Counted from the first letter of the stretch, positions 1-7,787 are shown. The stretch is 20,083 nt of DNA from Paracoccaceae bacterium (GCA_026982275.1 JALSHK010000188.1:1-20083); one strand, 5' to 3'. The notes: a model not told the origin generated them from the sequence alone. Made by a program: numbers and translations.

Positions 1-78
1 GAGCGGGTCGGGGCCTTTCGCCATTCTCGCGGGTTCGGTCGCCAGACCTAAACCCCTTTGAAACATAAAGAAAATCAC

Positions 79-91
79 CCCCGCATCGGGG
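79..91 (-). terminator. Probable original terminator of tRNA-Ser, displaced by the island
   Basis: CCCCG/CGGGG forms a 5-bp G+C stem around a 3-base loop. Read on the minus strand it is followed by a T-rich run (GTGATTTTCTTT). It lies about 27 bp beyond the distal att copy, on the chromosomal side. Before the insertion that position would have been just downstream of the tRNA-Ser 3' end. Bases 1-117 otherwise show no gene. Confidence 0.5.
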
Positions 92-117
92 CACATCCGT
101 GTTTCAATGAAGGCAAG

Positions 118-131
118 TGGCGGACAGACAG
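118..131. repeat. Distal attachment site (att) of the island
   Basis: The plus-strand 14-mer TGGCGGACAGACAG is identical to 12181-12194, which covers CCA, the discriminator base and most of the 3' acceptor strand of tRNA-Ser. The identity stops at exactly 14 bases: neighbours are g/c on one side and t/g on the other. This is the expected remnant of the original tRNA 3' end after site-specific insertion. Confidence 0.87.
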
Positions 132-195
132 TCCTACAAACTATTTATATAATGGATTGATATAACTTAATCAATTTACTCTATATCTTACCTGA

Positions 196-214
196 TCCCA
201 CATTGATTCCCACA
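196..214 (+). repeat. Paired TCCCACA repeats near the distal att (candidate integrase arm sites)
   Basis: TCCCACA occurs at 196-202 and 208-214, an exact 12-bp period. The same heptamer pair with the same period and orientation occurs near the other island end at 12039-12057. Tyrosine integrases with an N-terminal arm-binding domain use short repeated arm sites flanking the core. Their assignment here is inferred from position and symmetry of spacing. Confidence 0.55.
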
Positions 215-254
215 TGGTGAATAAATGCCTACCGTTAATTGACGCACAGAGCCC

Positions 255-521
255 CTAGCCGATCTGGATTTTCAACTGTCCGCCAACGGCCTCGGCATAT
301 CCACGCAATTTTTCAACCGATACATTCCGGCCTGCCTCTATCCTCGAAATAGCGCTTTGCCTGGTTCCCATTCGCTTGGCGACTTCGGCTTGCGTTAAGC
401 CTGCACGGGTGCGGGCGCGGATCAACTCACCGGCCAGCGTAAATTCATCTTCCAGCGCATCATAGGCGGCCCTATACTTTGGGTCGCTCATTGATTGCTT
501 ATGCAGGTCCTTCATATCCAT
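255..521 (-). CDS. XRE-family antitoxin (HigA-like) of a type II toxin-antitoxin pair
   Basis: This 88-aa protein carries a helix-turn-helix of the XRE/Cro type at about residues 40-66 (LTQAEVAKRMG then QSAISRIEAG). The N-terminal helical part would contact the toxin. As in other HigBA-like pairs, the toxin gene comes first: it ends one base before this start. The start is well supported by AAAGGAGG six bases ahead of the ATG at 521. The expected role is to neutralise the toxin and repress the shared promoter. It is the last gene before the island boundary, a typical place for a stabilising toxin-antitoxin pair. Family call is secure; the specific HigA name is less so. Confidence 0.9.
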   Translation of the reverse strand: MDMKDLHKQSMSDPKYRAAYDALEDEFTLAGELIRARTRAGLTQAEVAKRMGTRQSAISRIEAGRNVSVEKLRGYAEAVGGQLKIQIG

Positions 522-522
522 C

Positions 523-843
523 CTAAACCTCCTTTGCCCGCTTGCGGGCCAAATCCAATGCCTTCTTTGGTGTCTTTTGCGTCTTTTTTACAAAAGCATG
601 CACCACCACAATGCGCTGCCCGTCTGCCTTCACATAAATTCCGCGCCCGATACCATCCTTGCCCTTAGCCCGTATTTCCCATAGCCCAGCGCCGAGCGAT
701 TTCACATAAGGCATCCCTACCTGCTCCGGCCCATGCTCGGCCAAGAGTTCGGAAATACGGAAAAAGCTGGCCCGAATATCCACGGGCAAAGCCATGATTT
801 CCCTTTCGACCTTGTGGTCTAGCGATTCTATAGTCCAAGTCAT
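523..843 (-). CDS. RelE/HigB-type toxin (phage Gp49-like family)
   Basis: About 106 aa. The fold family is indicated by the early pattern of E-x-x-LP-x-D, the central GLWEIR, and the closing HAFVKKTQKTPKKALDLARKR. That ending is characteristic of Gp49-like/HigB toxins, which are mRNA-cleaving enzymes in characterised members. An ATG at 852 would add three residues. I prefer the ATG at 843 because the likely operator and -10 region (847-862) overlap the upstream ATG and because MTWTIE fits the usual start of the family. No ribosome binding site is visible for either, so the message may be leaderless. The gene is followed by its antitoxin with a 1-base gap. Confidence 0.88.
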   Translation of the reverse strand: MTWTIESLDHKVEREIMALPVDIRASFFRISELLAEHGPEQVGMPYVKSLGAGLWEIRAKGKDGIGRGIYVKADGQRIVVVHAFVKKTQKTPKKALDLARKRAKEV

Positions 844-846
844 GTA

Positions 847-880
847 TATCATATATGTGATAACCGAAGGCTTAATGCAA
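847..880 (-). promoter_or_regulatory. Toxin-antitoxin promoter with overlapping palindromic operator
   Basis: On the minus strand a -35-like TTGCAT (880-875) is followed, 17 bases later, by the AT-rich CATATATG. The inverted repeat TATCA-CATATA-TGATA (862-847) covers that -10 region, as expected for autorepression by the antitoxin complex. The predicted transcription start would fall very near the ATG at 843. Motif-based only. Confidence 0.42.
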
Positions 881-991
881 TGGCGTTTGTTCTCTTATTG
901 AGTTGTAATTTGGCCACGCAGCGGTTCTTCCAGCACTTTTTCAAAAATACCAGACACTGTCGCACGCCTAGCAGCAATCAAAATTAGAACC

Positions 992-1004
992 CCGAATTAT
1001 TCGG
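992..1004 (-). terminator. Candidate terminator after the defence operon
   Basis: CCGAA/TTCGG stem with a 3-base loop, about 40 bp after the stop codon of the GIY-YIG gene. It is followed on the minus strand by GGTTCTAATTTTG. It would separate the defence operon from the toxin-antitoxin pair. The stem is short, so the call is moderate. The rest of 853-1044 shows no gene. Confidence 0.42.
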
Positions 1005-1044
1005 TGACCTTCCAATTTCCCCAAATAGAAAACTATTTCCATCA

Positions 1045-2202
1045 TTACCGCTCAATCACACGCGCATTGGCGAGGTCATACCGCTTCTGAGAAATAGTTC
1101 CCGCTCGAATAGCTTCAATAGCTTTGTCTATAGCGCCTATCGTCACAAAAAACCATTCACGAGGTGATACGGGTTTTCCAAAGCGGTCTTGAATAACAAT
1201 ATCCGCTTTGGCCTCAACAAAAAACGTGTGCAGCATTTTTTCAAGATTCTGCCGATTGATATTTACGAGCTTGTAAGTGGCAACCACCTCAACATTATCC
1301 AATAAAAAGGTTGCGTCACTTTTCGCACCTGCAATGCGTTTTTCTACATCACCAGATGTGACCCCAATTTTATGGAGGAACCCGTCATACTGGCGAATAC
1401 TCGGATTTTCTGAGGTGCTTCTAAGCACATATATGGTTCCGGTTTGATTTTGGTTTTCAATATGCTCAAATAGTTCGCCCGCCTGAGCTTGCGTTATGCG
1501 CCTCCCTTGCGGGTCTTTATACAGCTCACGCGCAAGCGAACGTAGCAGATGATTGCTCTCGGAGCCATTGTCAAAAATAAGCCTTAGTCGCGCATTCCTC
1601 TTGCCGTTTTTTATGGTCTCATCGCCCTTTTCGGCAACATAAACCATTGCCCCGCGATATATAAAAAAATGACCTACTTCTATTTCCTGTTCGTTTTTGA
1701 AACGAATGGACTTTCTCGTGCCCGCTTTCAATTCGGCTGCAACCACGTCAAAGATCGGCTTGAATTTTTCAAAATCACGGCATCGCTTCCGTCCGGCAAT
1801 AAAATCTGCCGGTTCCTTTTCAGATTTGGGTTTAACGCTAACCAATTCGAAAATTGACCCCTCATCCCCAAAAATATCGTCATTGAGCATATCTTCCAGA
1901 GACAAATCTTTTGGTTCAACCTGCTTGGGAAGAATATTCAAATGGTCCAAATGCCGGATTCTTTCCACTTTGGAGGCATCCTTCAATATTGAGGCAAAGC
2001 GCGCCCCCAAACGGCATTCTTCAAATTCGGAGGCCAAATCATCGGGCACCCGCTTGTTGTTTTCAAAAAAAGCTAAAACCTTCACAAACCCGTCTTCAAG
2101 CCGCGCTTGATCAGGGTCAGACCTTTCCAACCGTTCCAAATCGGTGGCATATTGCAAAAAACTAGGGTCTTCCAAGATGTCATCCAGCGAAAACTGTGCC
2201 AT
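1045..2202 (-). CDS. GIY-YIG nuclease family protein (T5orf172-like), putative restriction nuclease
   Basis: 385 aa from the ATG at 2202. The C-terminal third is a GIY-YIG domain: GTIYVLRS, then LHKIGVTSGDVEKRI (the YIG strand and helix with its Arg), then LEKMLH with the candidate metal-binding Glu, and finally KPVSPREWFFV, a pattern typical of the T5orf172 branch. The N-terminal 250 residues are helical and charged and not recognised. They may bind DNA or the helicase. A GTG six bases upstream (2208) overlaps the helicase stop, but GGGAGG lies 6 bases before the ATG at 2202, so I choose the ATG. Tight coupling to the helicase suggests the two act together, helicase as motor and this as the cutting subunit (inference). 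Confidence 0.85.
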   Translation of the reverse strand: MAQFSLDDILEDPSFLQYATDLERLERSDPDQARLEDGFVKVLAFFENNKRVPDDLASEFEECRLGARFASILKDASKVERIRHLDHLNILPKQVEPKDLSLEDMLNDDIFGDEGSIFELVSVKPKSEKEPADFIAGRKRCRDFEKFKPIFDVVAAELKAGTRKSIRFKNEQEIEVGHFFIYRGAMVYVAEKGDETIKNGKRNARLRLIFDNGSESNHLLRSLARELYKDPQGRRITQAQAGELFEHIENQNQTGTIYVLRSTSENPSIRQYDGFLHKIGVTSGDVEKRIAGAKSDATFLLDNVEVVATYKLVNINRQNLEKMLHTFFVEAKADIVIQDRFGKPVSPREWFFVTIGAIDKAIEAIRAGTISQKRYDLANARVIER

Positions 2203-2204
2203 TT

Positions 2205-4211
2205 TCACCCTCCCTCGGCAGCTTTTTCACGCCGCTTGCGCTCCATCCAGGCAAAGGCTTCGGCAAGGCGCAGCTCAACCGGATCATCAGCTGTTAATGA
2301 CGGCTTACGCTTATGCTCGGCCATAAACCCCTTTAGCTTGGGAAACAGGCTTTTCACCTCCTCCTCGGAAATCGAAATCCGGTTTGAAGCCACAGCCGAA
2401 TGAATTTGCGCCAATGTGGGCGCATCAAGGCTCTTGGAAATCACTTCATAGGCCTGTCGAAACGGATTGATCCGGTCAATCAAATCAATATCCAGTTCGG
2501 TCACATTCACAAATTTCTTGACCATATCCAGAATTCCCTTGGGGGCAGACGGGTCTTTATCCGCCAATCGCTTCGCCTCGGATATAATGTTCATCCGCGC
2601 CACAAGCTGTTGGCGGATTTCCTCTTGCTGGCCATCTTCCAGATGCGGGTAACGGTCATTGATAATACGCGGCACCATCAGGGTATTCAGCGCCTCGGGG
2701 GCCAGTTCCTCATTGGCGGTGGCGTTGCGGGCGATTGTGTTATCCTGCACCACCTGCGCCACCAGATCATTCATGTCTTCCTCGACAATCTGGCGCACCG
2801 CATCGGTGCTTGGCTCCTTCAAGCCCTTGATCCCGACATGAACCTCGCCGGTTGCCTCATCAAAGCTGAAAAGCGCCTGTGGCTCCGCAAACCCATCCGG
2901 TTCATCCTCTTCATCCTTGCGCGCATAAAACCGAAACTTGGGCATTAACACCTGTTCCATCAACAAGGATGCCGAAATCGCCTTGAGCATGTCATTCACC
3001 GCGTCCACAACCGCGCCTTGGGTTGCGTCTGGTTCGGCCACCAGATTGGTGAATTGCGCATGGGATTTGCCCGCCGCATCGCGGGTTGCGCGACCGATAA
3101 TCTGGATGATTTCGGTCAGGGAATTGCGATAACCAACCGTCAGCGCATGTTCACACCATGGCCAGTCAAACCCCTCTTTTGCCATGCCCAGCGCGATAAT
3201 CACGTCCACCGCATCGCGATCCTCGCTAAGTTTAAGCGATCCGGCCACCCGCTCGCGGGCCTCGCTATCATCCACCAGATCAGCCACCTGCAACACGCGC
3301 CCGTCAGGTGTGCGAATGGTGATGAATCCGGTGTCAGGGTCCACCCCTTCATATTCGCCCATCATGCCCAAAATCGTGTTGACCTCGGCATATTTGTCGC
3401 CGGTGCTGGCGGCTGAAATCACATTCGGGATGTGCAGGATGGTTTTTTTGCTGGTGTCAAACACCTCCATCAAACTATCCAGATACGGCCCGCGATAAAA
3501 ATGATACCCGATGCCCAGCGTTTCCAGATATTTATAGCCATTTAGCTGCTCGTAATAGCTATAGGTCACCGATTGAAAGCGCGCCTCGTCTTCGGGGTGC
3601 AGCACCGCCAGCGCATCACCGCGAAAGTATGATCCGGTCATGGCCACGATATGGGCGCGGTTGCGGCGCATCAGGGCGCGCACCACCTCGCCTAATCGGC
3701 TATCCTCGCTGGCGGAAACATGGTGAAACTCATCCACTGCCACAAGGCAATTATCAAACGCCGCCGCCTCGATTTCATCAAAAGCAAAGCGCAGGGTGGC
3801 GTGGGTGCAAACCAGTATCCGGTCGTCGCTTTCCAAAAACGCCGCCAAGGCTTTTACCTTGCTTTTGGCCACGCTGCCCTCATCGGTGCCCGGCGTGCAC
3901 AGATTCCATTTGCCTTCAACATGCCAATCATGGGCAAAGCCGTGCACGCGCAAATCGGTGCTGCGAAACGAATTGCCGATAGATTTCTCCGGCACCACCA
4001 CAATCACCTTGCGCAGGCCCTGATCATAGAGCTTGGCCAGCCCCACAAACATCAGCGCGCGGGATTTGCCAGAGGCGGGCGGGGCCTTGACCAGCAGATA
4101 TTGCGCCGTTCGCTTGGCATAGGCGCGGGCCTGCATCGGGCGCATACCCATATCGGAGTATTGCTGGCTTTTGCCGGTTTTATCAAAGGTGATGTCAATA
4201 ATATCGGTCAT
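2205..4211 (-). CDS. Superfamily 2 DEAD/DEAH-type helicase, restriction-subunit-like
   Basis: 668 aa. Walker A is APPASGKS (43-50), Walker B is DEFH (160-163), motif III is MTGS (191-194) and motif VI is QIIGRATR (370-377). A conserved helicase C-terminal core ends near residue 400. This resembles the R-subunit-like helicases of Type I/III and ISP restriction systems and would translocate on or remodel DNA using ATP. The C-terminal 250 residues are an unrecognised helical region. There is no nuclease motif I can see in it, consistent with the nuclease being the downstream GIY-YIG protein. Its ATG follows directly after the TAA of the HEPN gene, with AAGGAAG as ribosome binding site inside that gene. 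Its TGA falls just ahead of the nuclease start, so the genes are translationally coupled. Confidence 0.9.
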   Translation of the reverse strand: MTDIIDITFDKTGKSQQYSDMGMRPMQARAYAKRTAQYLLVKAPPASGKSRALMFVGLAKLYDQGLRKVIVVVPEKSIGNSFRSTDLRVHGFAHDWHVEGKWNLCTPGTDEGSVAKSKVKALAAFLESDDRILVCTHATLRFAFDEIEAAAFDNCLVAVDEFHHVSASEDSRLGEVVRALMRRNRAHIVAMTGSYFRGDALAVLHPEDEARFQSVTYSYYEQLNGYKYLETLGIGYHFYRGPYLDSLMEVFDTSKKTILHIPNVISAASTGDKYAEVNTILGMMGEYEGVDPDTGFITIRTPDGRVLQVADLVDDSEARERVAGSLKLSEDRDAVDVIIALGMAKEGFDWPWCEHALTVGYRNSLTEIIQIIGRATRDAAGKSHAQFTNLVAEPDATQGAVVDAVNDMLKAISASLLMEQVLMPKFRFYARKDEEDEPDGFAEPQALFSFDEATGEVHVGIKGLKEPSTDAVRQIVEEDMNDLVAQVVQDNTIARNATANEELAPEALNTLMVPRIINDRYPHLEDGQQEEIRQQLVARMNIISEAKRLADKDPSAPKGILDMVKKFVNVTELDIDLIDRINPFRQAYEVISKSLDAPTLAQIHSAVASNRISISEEEVKSLFPKLKGFMAEHKRKPSLTADDPVELRLAEAFAWMERKRREKAAEGG

Positions 4212-4889
4212 TTAACTTCCTTTCGGGCGGGCATTGATTATTGACTGCACTTGGCATTGCGCGGCCACCCACTTGCTCAAGTCAGGCGAACTCCATTCAA
4301 TCAGTGTAATCGCGTCCTGTAATTTGGATGATGGCTTTTTATCAAATATAGCATTGTGGTGGGCGATCCTGTTGCGCCACCTGCGAACTGATTCAATTTG
4401 CCTTTGCAAATCATGCAGTTTGATTTCCCATGGTGCCGACTGGAAAGAGCGTTGAAATCCCTTTGACCATAAAAGCCTTTTAAACCGCTTGGTGGTCAGG
4501 TGCTCCCAAAACCCGAATGACAACGCGGAAACGATATGGTCATTGGTCATGCCATCCCCGTGTTGCGCTCGCTCATCCCTGATAGCCAAATCCAAACTCT
4601 TCAGATGTGTATGGCTCAATAATCCCCTAAAGGTTTTGTTGTCCGGCCATGCCTTATCTCTGAAGCACAAGGCGCTATGGATCGTGTTTCGACACGTGAT
4701 TTCCGCAAAATGCAGCGGCAAATAAAATGCGGCAGACATTTCACAGTTCCAGAGATAAAGAGAGGCTGGAGTTACGCCATCCTCCTGTGCCGCTGCCGCG
4801 AATCGGTTGACCCGTGCGACATTAAGGTAACCTATTATCAAGGCCTCAACGCTAAGATCGGTGGTTGATAGGGGTTGATTATCCGTCAT
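4212..4889 (-). CDS. Abi-like HEPN protein (putative RNase toxin) within the defence operon
   Basis: 225 aa. It resembles the Abi_2/Abi-like family: an early E-x-x-x-RN segment (EITCRNTIHSAL, 63-74), LSFGFWEHL (123-131), and RWRNRIAHHNAIFD (170-183). The last contains R172-x4-H177 with Asn after the Arg, the catalytic pattern of HEPN ribonucleases. Characterised relatives act in abortive phage infection or as toxins. Here it sits between the methyltransferase (123-bp gap upstream) and the helicase (no gap), so it is probably a component or effector of the same system. No separate antitoxin gene is visible beside it. Alternatively it is an autonomous passenger. Confidence 0.8.
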   Translation of the reverse strand: MTDNQPLSTTDLSVEALIIGYLNVARVNRFAAAAQEDGVTPASLYLWNCEMSAAFYLPLHFAEITCRNTIHSALCFRDKAWPDNKTFRGLLSHTHLKSLDLAIRDERAQHGDGMTNDHIVSALSFGFWEHLTTKRFKRLLWSKGFQRSFQSAPWEIKLHDLQRQIESVRRWRNRIAHHNAIFDKKPSSKLQDAITLIEWSSPDLSKWVAAQCQVQSIINARPKGS

Positions 4890-4968
4890 ATTGCGCCTAT
4901 CTTCTGTGCATGAGATGTTGACAGGTTGTTTTGGTCTTGTGCCCTAACCCCTTCTTCATACAGATTCA

Positions 4969-4997
4969 GAGGGCAGGCCTTTCGGGGCGCTGCCCTC
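4969..4997. other. Strong inverted repeat between methyltransferase and HEPN genes
   Basis: GAGGGCAG (4969-4976) pairs perfectly with CTGCCCTC (4990-4997) across a 13-base loop. On the plus strand a T-run follows. On the minus, gene-carrying strand an A-run precedes it and no T-run follows, so it is not a good terminator for the operon. It may cause partial termination, mRNA processing, or bind protein in the 123-bp gap. Confidence 0.45.
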
Positions 4998-5012
4998 ACT
5001 CTTTTTTGCCCC

Positions 5013-7586
5013 TTAGCCATTATTTTTGCCCTCGCTTATGCGCGCGGTATAGCGGTTGAACAAGTGTTCCAGCCGCTCGGCATCGGTTTTGAAGGGTTTG
5101 GCGCGGTAGAGGCTTTCCAGCATGGCATCATTTTCACGGTGCGCGGCGCGCAGGTCATCGGGCATTTTTTTGGGATCATAGAGCTTGGCGATGGTATCGG
5201 GGAAATGACGATCCCGCGTCAGCAGAATGTTTTTGGCCGATCCGGTCAGCGCTGCTTTGTCATCCTCGCTTAGCTCCGGCACGGGGAATGTGTTCCAGCC
5301 CATGGTGTTGGAATAGGAAAAATCAGTCCTCATCCGCACACAGACCGTGCCAATCCAGACCCAATGCATTTTTGAAGCAATTAAGGCGACAGTCCACATG
5401 GGGCCGTCGTAGATGGCGAAAGCACGGTCTTGAATAATCGGATTTTCAGCCATCCTACCAACTGGCAAATACTGTCTATTTTCGGAGGATACCCGCGGGA
5501 TTATAATTGCCGATTTTGCATCAGGTGCCCGCACCTCGCCAAACCGATGGGCTTGTGCGGCCATTTCGCGGGTTTGCGCTTTGGTGCTGCCACGACGCAT
5601 TTCCGCGACAGCCTCTATCCGGCGCGTAATTTCGGGAATGGCGCGGGCCGCATCTAAATCCGCATCCTCGATCCACAGGCAATAACGCTCCAGACCTTTG
5701 ATAAATTCTTGTGATCCATAAAACCGCCGGATGAACCGTGCCGCTTGCGGGTGGCTTTTCAACAAAGCAGCGCGTTCGGACGAAGACAGGATCAGGTTGC
5801 CGCCATCCACAGGCTTGTTGCCGTATTCCATGGCAGGCAAGCCAAACAGGGGCGTGCTGCTTTTGCGCACAATCACCTGATCCGCATCCAGCAAATAGGC
5901 GTTGATCTGTTTCACTTGCGTTTTGAACCCGGCCGTAAACAGGTATTTCGGGGCCTCCACCGTGTTGCGCAGGCTAATAATCGCCACCGTCACCCCCGCC
6001 TTGTGCGAGGCCAGATTGGCCCATTTGAACGAGGTATAGGCAAAGCCGATTTCAACCCCCATATCAAATACCAGCGGCCAAAGCAGCGGCACCTGTTGCC
6101 CCTGCACCACCGAATTGGTGGTCACAAACGCCGCTTGCGCCGTGCTCCCCTGAATATAGGCTGCCCCTTTCATAAACCACGCCGCCACATAATCCAGTGA
6201 TTTCCAGCCCTTTATATGCGCGCCAAACACCGCCTTCATATCCGCCTTTTGCTCGGCTGATTGCCATGTGCTCCCCAAGTAAGGCGGATTGCCCACCAGA
6301 TAGGTCTCGCCGCCCTCTATCGGCGGGCAGGCCTGCATCCAGCTTACCTGCAAAGCATTGCCCGCCGTGATATGCCCGCCATCATGCAAGGGCAGCGCGG
6401 GCGGGGCCTGATGAAAGGCGGCCTCGAATTGGCGGTTCATCTGGTATTCAGCGATCCACAGCGACAGCTTGGCGGTTTCGGCGGCAAAATCGGCGTATTC
6501 AATGCCATAGAAATTGGACAGATCCACCACCGAAAACATCGCCTTGGAGGCATTGCCCGAAAGCTCTGCCAAGCGCGCCAGCACCGCAATTTCCAATATG
6601 CGCAATTCGCGATATGCGATCACCAGAAAGTTGCCAGAGCCGCAAGCGGGGTCAAACACCCGAACACGGCTAATCCGCGTAAGCAGGGCTTGCAGGCGTT
6701 TGGGGTTTTTCCATGCCTTTTGCAAATCGGCGCGCAAGCTATCCAGAAACAGCGGCTCCAGCAGCTTCAGGATATTGGGCACTGATGTATAATGCATGCC
6801 CAGATCAGCGCGCATTTCATCATCGACAATCGATTGGATCATCGAGCCGAATATATCGGGGTTGATGTTTTTCCAATCCAGATGGCCAGCATCCACCAGA
6901 TAGCGAAAGGCTTGGCGCGAAAGCTTGGGGGCATCCCGCGCCCCGGCAAACAGCCCGCCATTCACATAGGGAAAGGCCTGCGCCCAATCGGGCTTGCCCG
7001 CGCGCGCATCGCCATCCAGATTCATGGTTTCAAACGCGGTTTGCAGCACAAATTGCGCCGAGCCGCCATTGGCCCCGCCATAATTGGTCAGGGTTTCGCT
7101 AAACAGGTTATTGGGGAAAATGCCGGTATCCTCGGCAAACAGGCAGAAAATCACACGGGTGATAAACTGGTTCAGTTCATGGTGGCGCGCGGGGGTGGCC
7201 CAATCGGGGTTTTCGCGTTTTATGGCGTCATAGAATTTTTCCAGCTTGCCGGTGGCTTTGATGTCCACAGGGTTTTCATCAGCAGCGGTATAGCGATCAA
7301 ACCCCGCGATGGGCAGAAAAAACCCGAACTTGTCGCCCAGTTCAGCAAAGTCACAAAACAGGGTTTCGCCGCTCTTCAAATCCCGTGCGGCGATTTCGGT
7401 GCCATCGGTGGTAAGCACATACCGGCATTTCGCGCGCTTGGTTTTGGATGAGGTTTCAATTCGATCAAGCGCCAGTTGAACCCCCTCGGGCGGGTTGGGC
7501 AGGTAATGCACCCAATTGCGCCAGATAACGCCGTTTGGCAGGTCGCTTTGGTTGCCGTCATTCTTGCGCAGGCGCGTAATGGTCAT
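5013..7586 (-). CDS. Class I SAM-dependent adenine-type DNA methyltransferase (YeeA/MmeI-like), main reading frame
   Basis: 857 aa. The SAM-binding motif I is FDPACGSGNF (311-320) and the catalytic motif IV is NPPY (433-436), giving an N6-adenine or N4-cytosine enzyme of the gamma type. GMHYTS (263-268), INPDIFGSMIQ (241-251) and the closing SNTMGWNTFPVPEL are hallmarks of the large methyltransferase group related to MmeI/YeeA. The region about 580-760 probably holds the target recognition domain. I see no PD-ExK nuclease, so cutting must come from another subunit. Family members normally begin about 35-40 residues earlier; that missing part is encoded just upstream in another frame (7583-7690). 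The ATG at 7586 overlaps the TGA of that fragment (ATGA), so it may be translated by coupling. Expected role: protective host modification. Confidence 0.9.
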   Translation of the reverse strand: MTITRLRKNDGNQSDLPNGVIWRNWVHYLPNPPEGVQLALDRIETSSKTKRAKCRYVLTTDGTEIAARDLKSGETLFCDFAELGDKFGFFLPIAGFDRYTAADENPVDIKATGKLEKFYDAIKRENPDWATPARHHELNQFITRVIFCLFAEDTGIFPNNLFSETLTNYGGANGGSAQFVLQTAFETMNLDGDARAGKPDWAQAFPYVNGGLFAGARDAPKLSRQAFRYLVDAGHLDWKNINPDIFGSMIQSIVDDEMRADLGMHYTSVPNILKLLEPLFLDSLRADLQKAWKNPKRLQALLTRISRVRVFDPACGSGNFLVIAYRELRILEIAVLARLAELSGNASKAMFSVVDLSNFYGIEYADFAAETAKLSLWIAEYQMNRQFEAAFHQAPPALPLHDGGHITAGNALQVSWMQACPPIEGGETYLVGNPPYLGSTWQSAEQKADMKAVFGAHIKGWKSLDYVAAWFMKGAAYIQGSTAQAAFVTTNSVVQGQQVPLLWPLVFDMGVEIGFAYTSFKWANLASHKAGVTVAIISLRNTVEAPKYLFTAGFKTQVKQINAYLLDADQVIVRKSSTPLFGLPAMEYGNKPVDGGNLILSSSERAALLKSHPQAARFIRRFYGSQEFIKGLERYCLWIEDADLDAARAIPEITRRIEAVAEMRRGSTKAQTREMAAQAHRFGEVRAPDAKSAIIIPRVSSENRQYLPVGRMAENPIIQDRAFAIYDGPMWTVALIASKMHWVWIGTVCVRMRTDFSYSNTMGWNTFPVPELSEDDKAALTGSAKNILLTRDRHFPDTIAKLYDPKKMPDDLRAAHRENDAMLESLYRAKPFKTDAERLEHLFNRYTARISEGKNNG

Positions 7587-7690
7587 TGGCGGGGCGTTAT
7601 AGCCGCCATGAAATCAAAGAAGAACCCGGATGAGGAAAATGCCCGTGCGGCGATGAGACCAACCGCATCCTGAATTTCAACTACGTTCAT
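7583..7690 (-). pseudogene. Out-of-frame N-terminal piece of the DNA methyltransferase
   Basis: The 35-codon frame starts MNVVEIQDAVGLIAA and ends FDFMAAITPRQ. It matches the usual start of the YeeA-like methyltransferase family (M-N-x-x-E-I then an aromatic F-x-x-F stretch), as far as I recall that family. Adding one base after GCGGCT near 7599 would convert the end to AAYNAPPMTITRLRKN and join it in frame to the 857-aa ORF. So there is either a -1 frameshift mutation, a sequencing error, or a natural split: its TGA overlaps the next ATG as ATGA. An in-frame start exists as far up as 7795, but MNVV is favoured by homology. The gap of 7691-7787 to the recombinase shows nothing else. Confidence 0.65.
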
Positions 7691-7787
7691 CCAAAGCCCC
7701 GAGCACATCTTTAAGTTATGCCATAAAGTTGCATAGCGTTGCCGTTTTGGAAAGGGCAAAGGCGGTGTAGCAAGCCCTAAACGGGCA

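Noticed and set aside
2400..2948. 182-aa plus-strand open frame
   Set aside because: It is fully antisense to the helicase gene, has no recognisable domain, and is best explained as a complementary-strand shadow.
6792..7451. 219-aa plus-strand open frame
   Set aside because: It is antisense to the methyltransferase N-terminal region, which matches its family in the minus-strand frame.
1045..7690. BREX, DISARM, classical Type I or Type III system
   Set aside because: The required partner genes (pglZ, brxC, drmB, hsdS) are missing and the nuclease is a stand-alone GIY-YIG protein.
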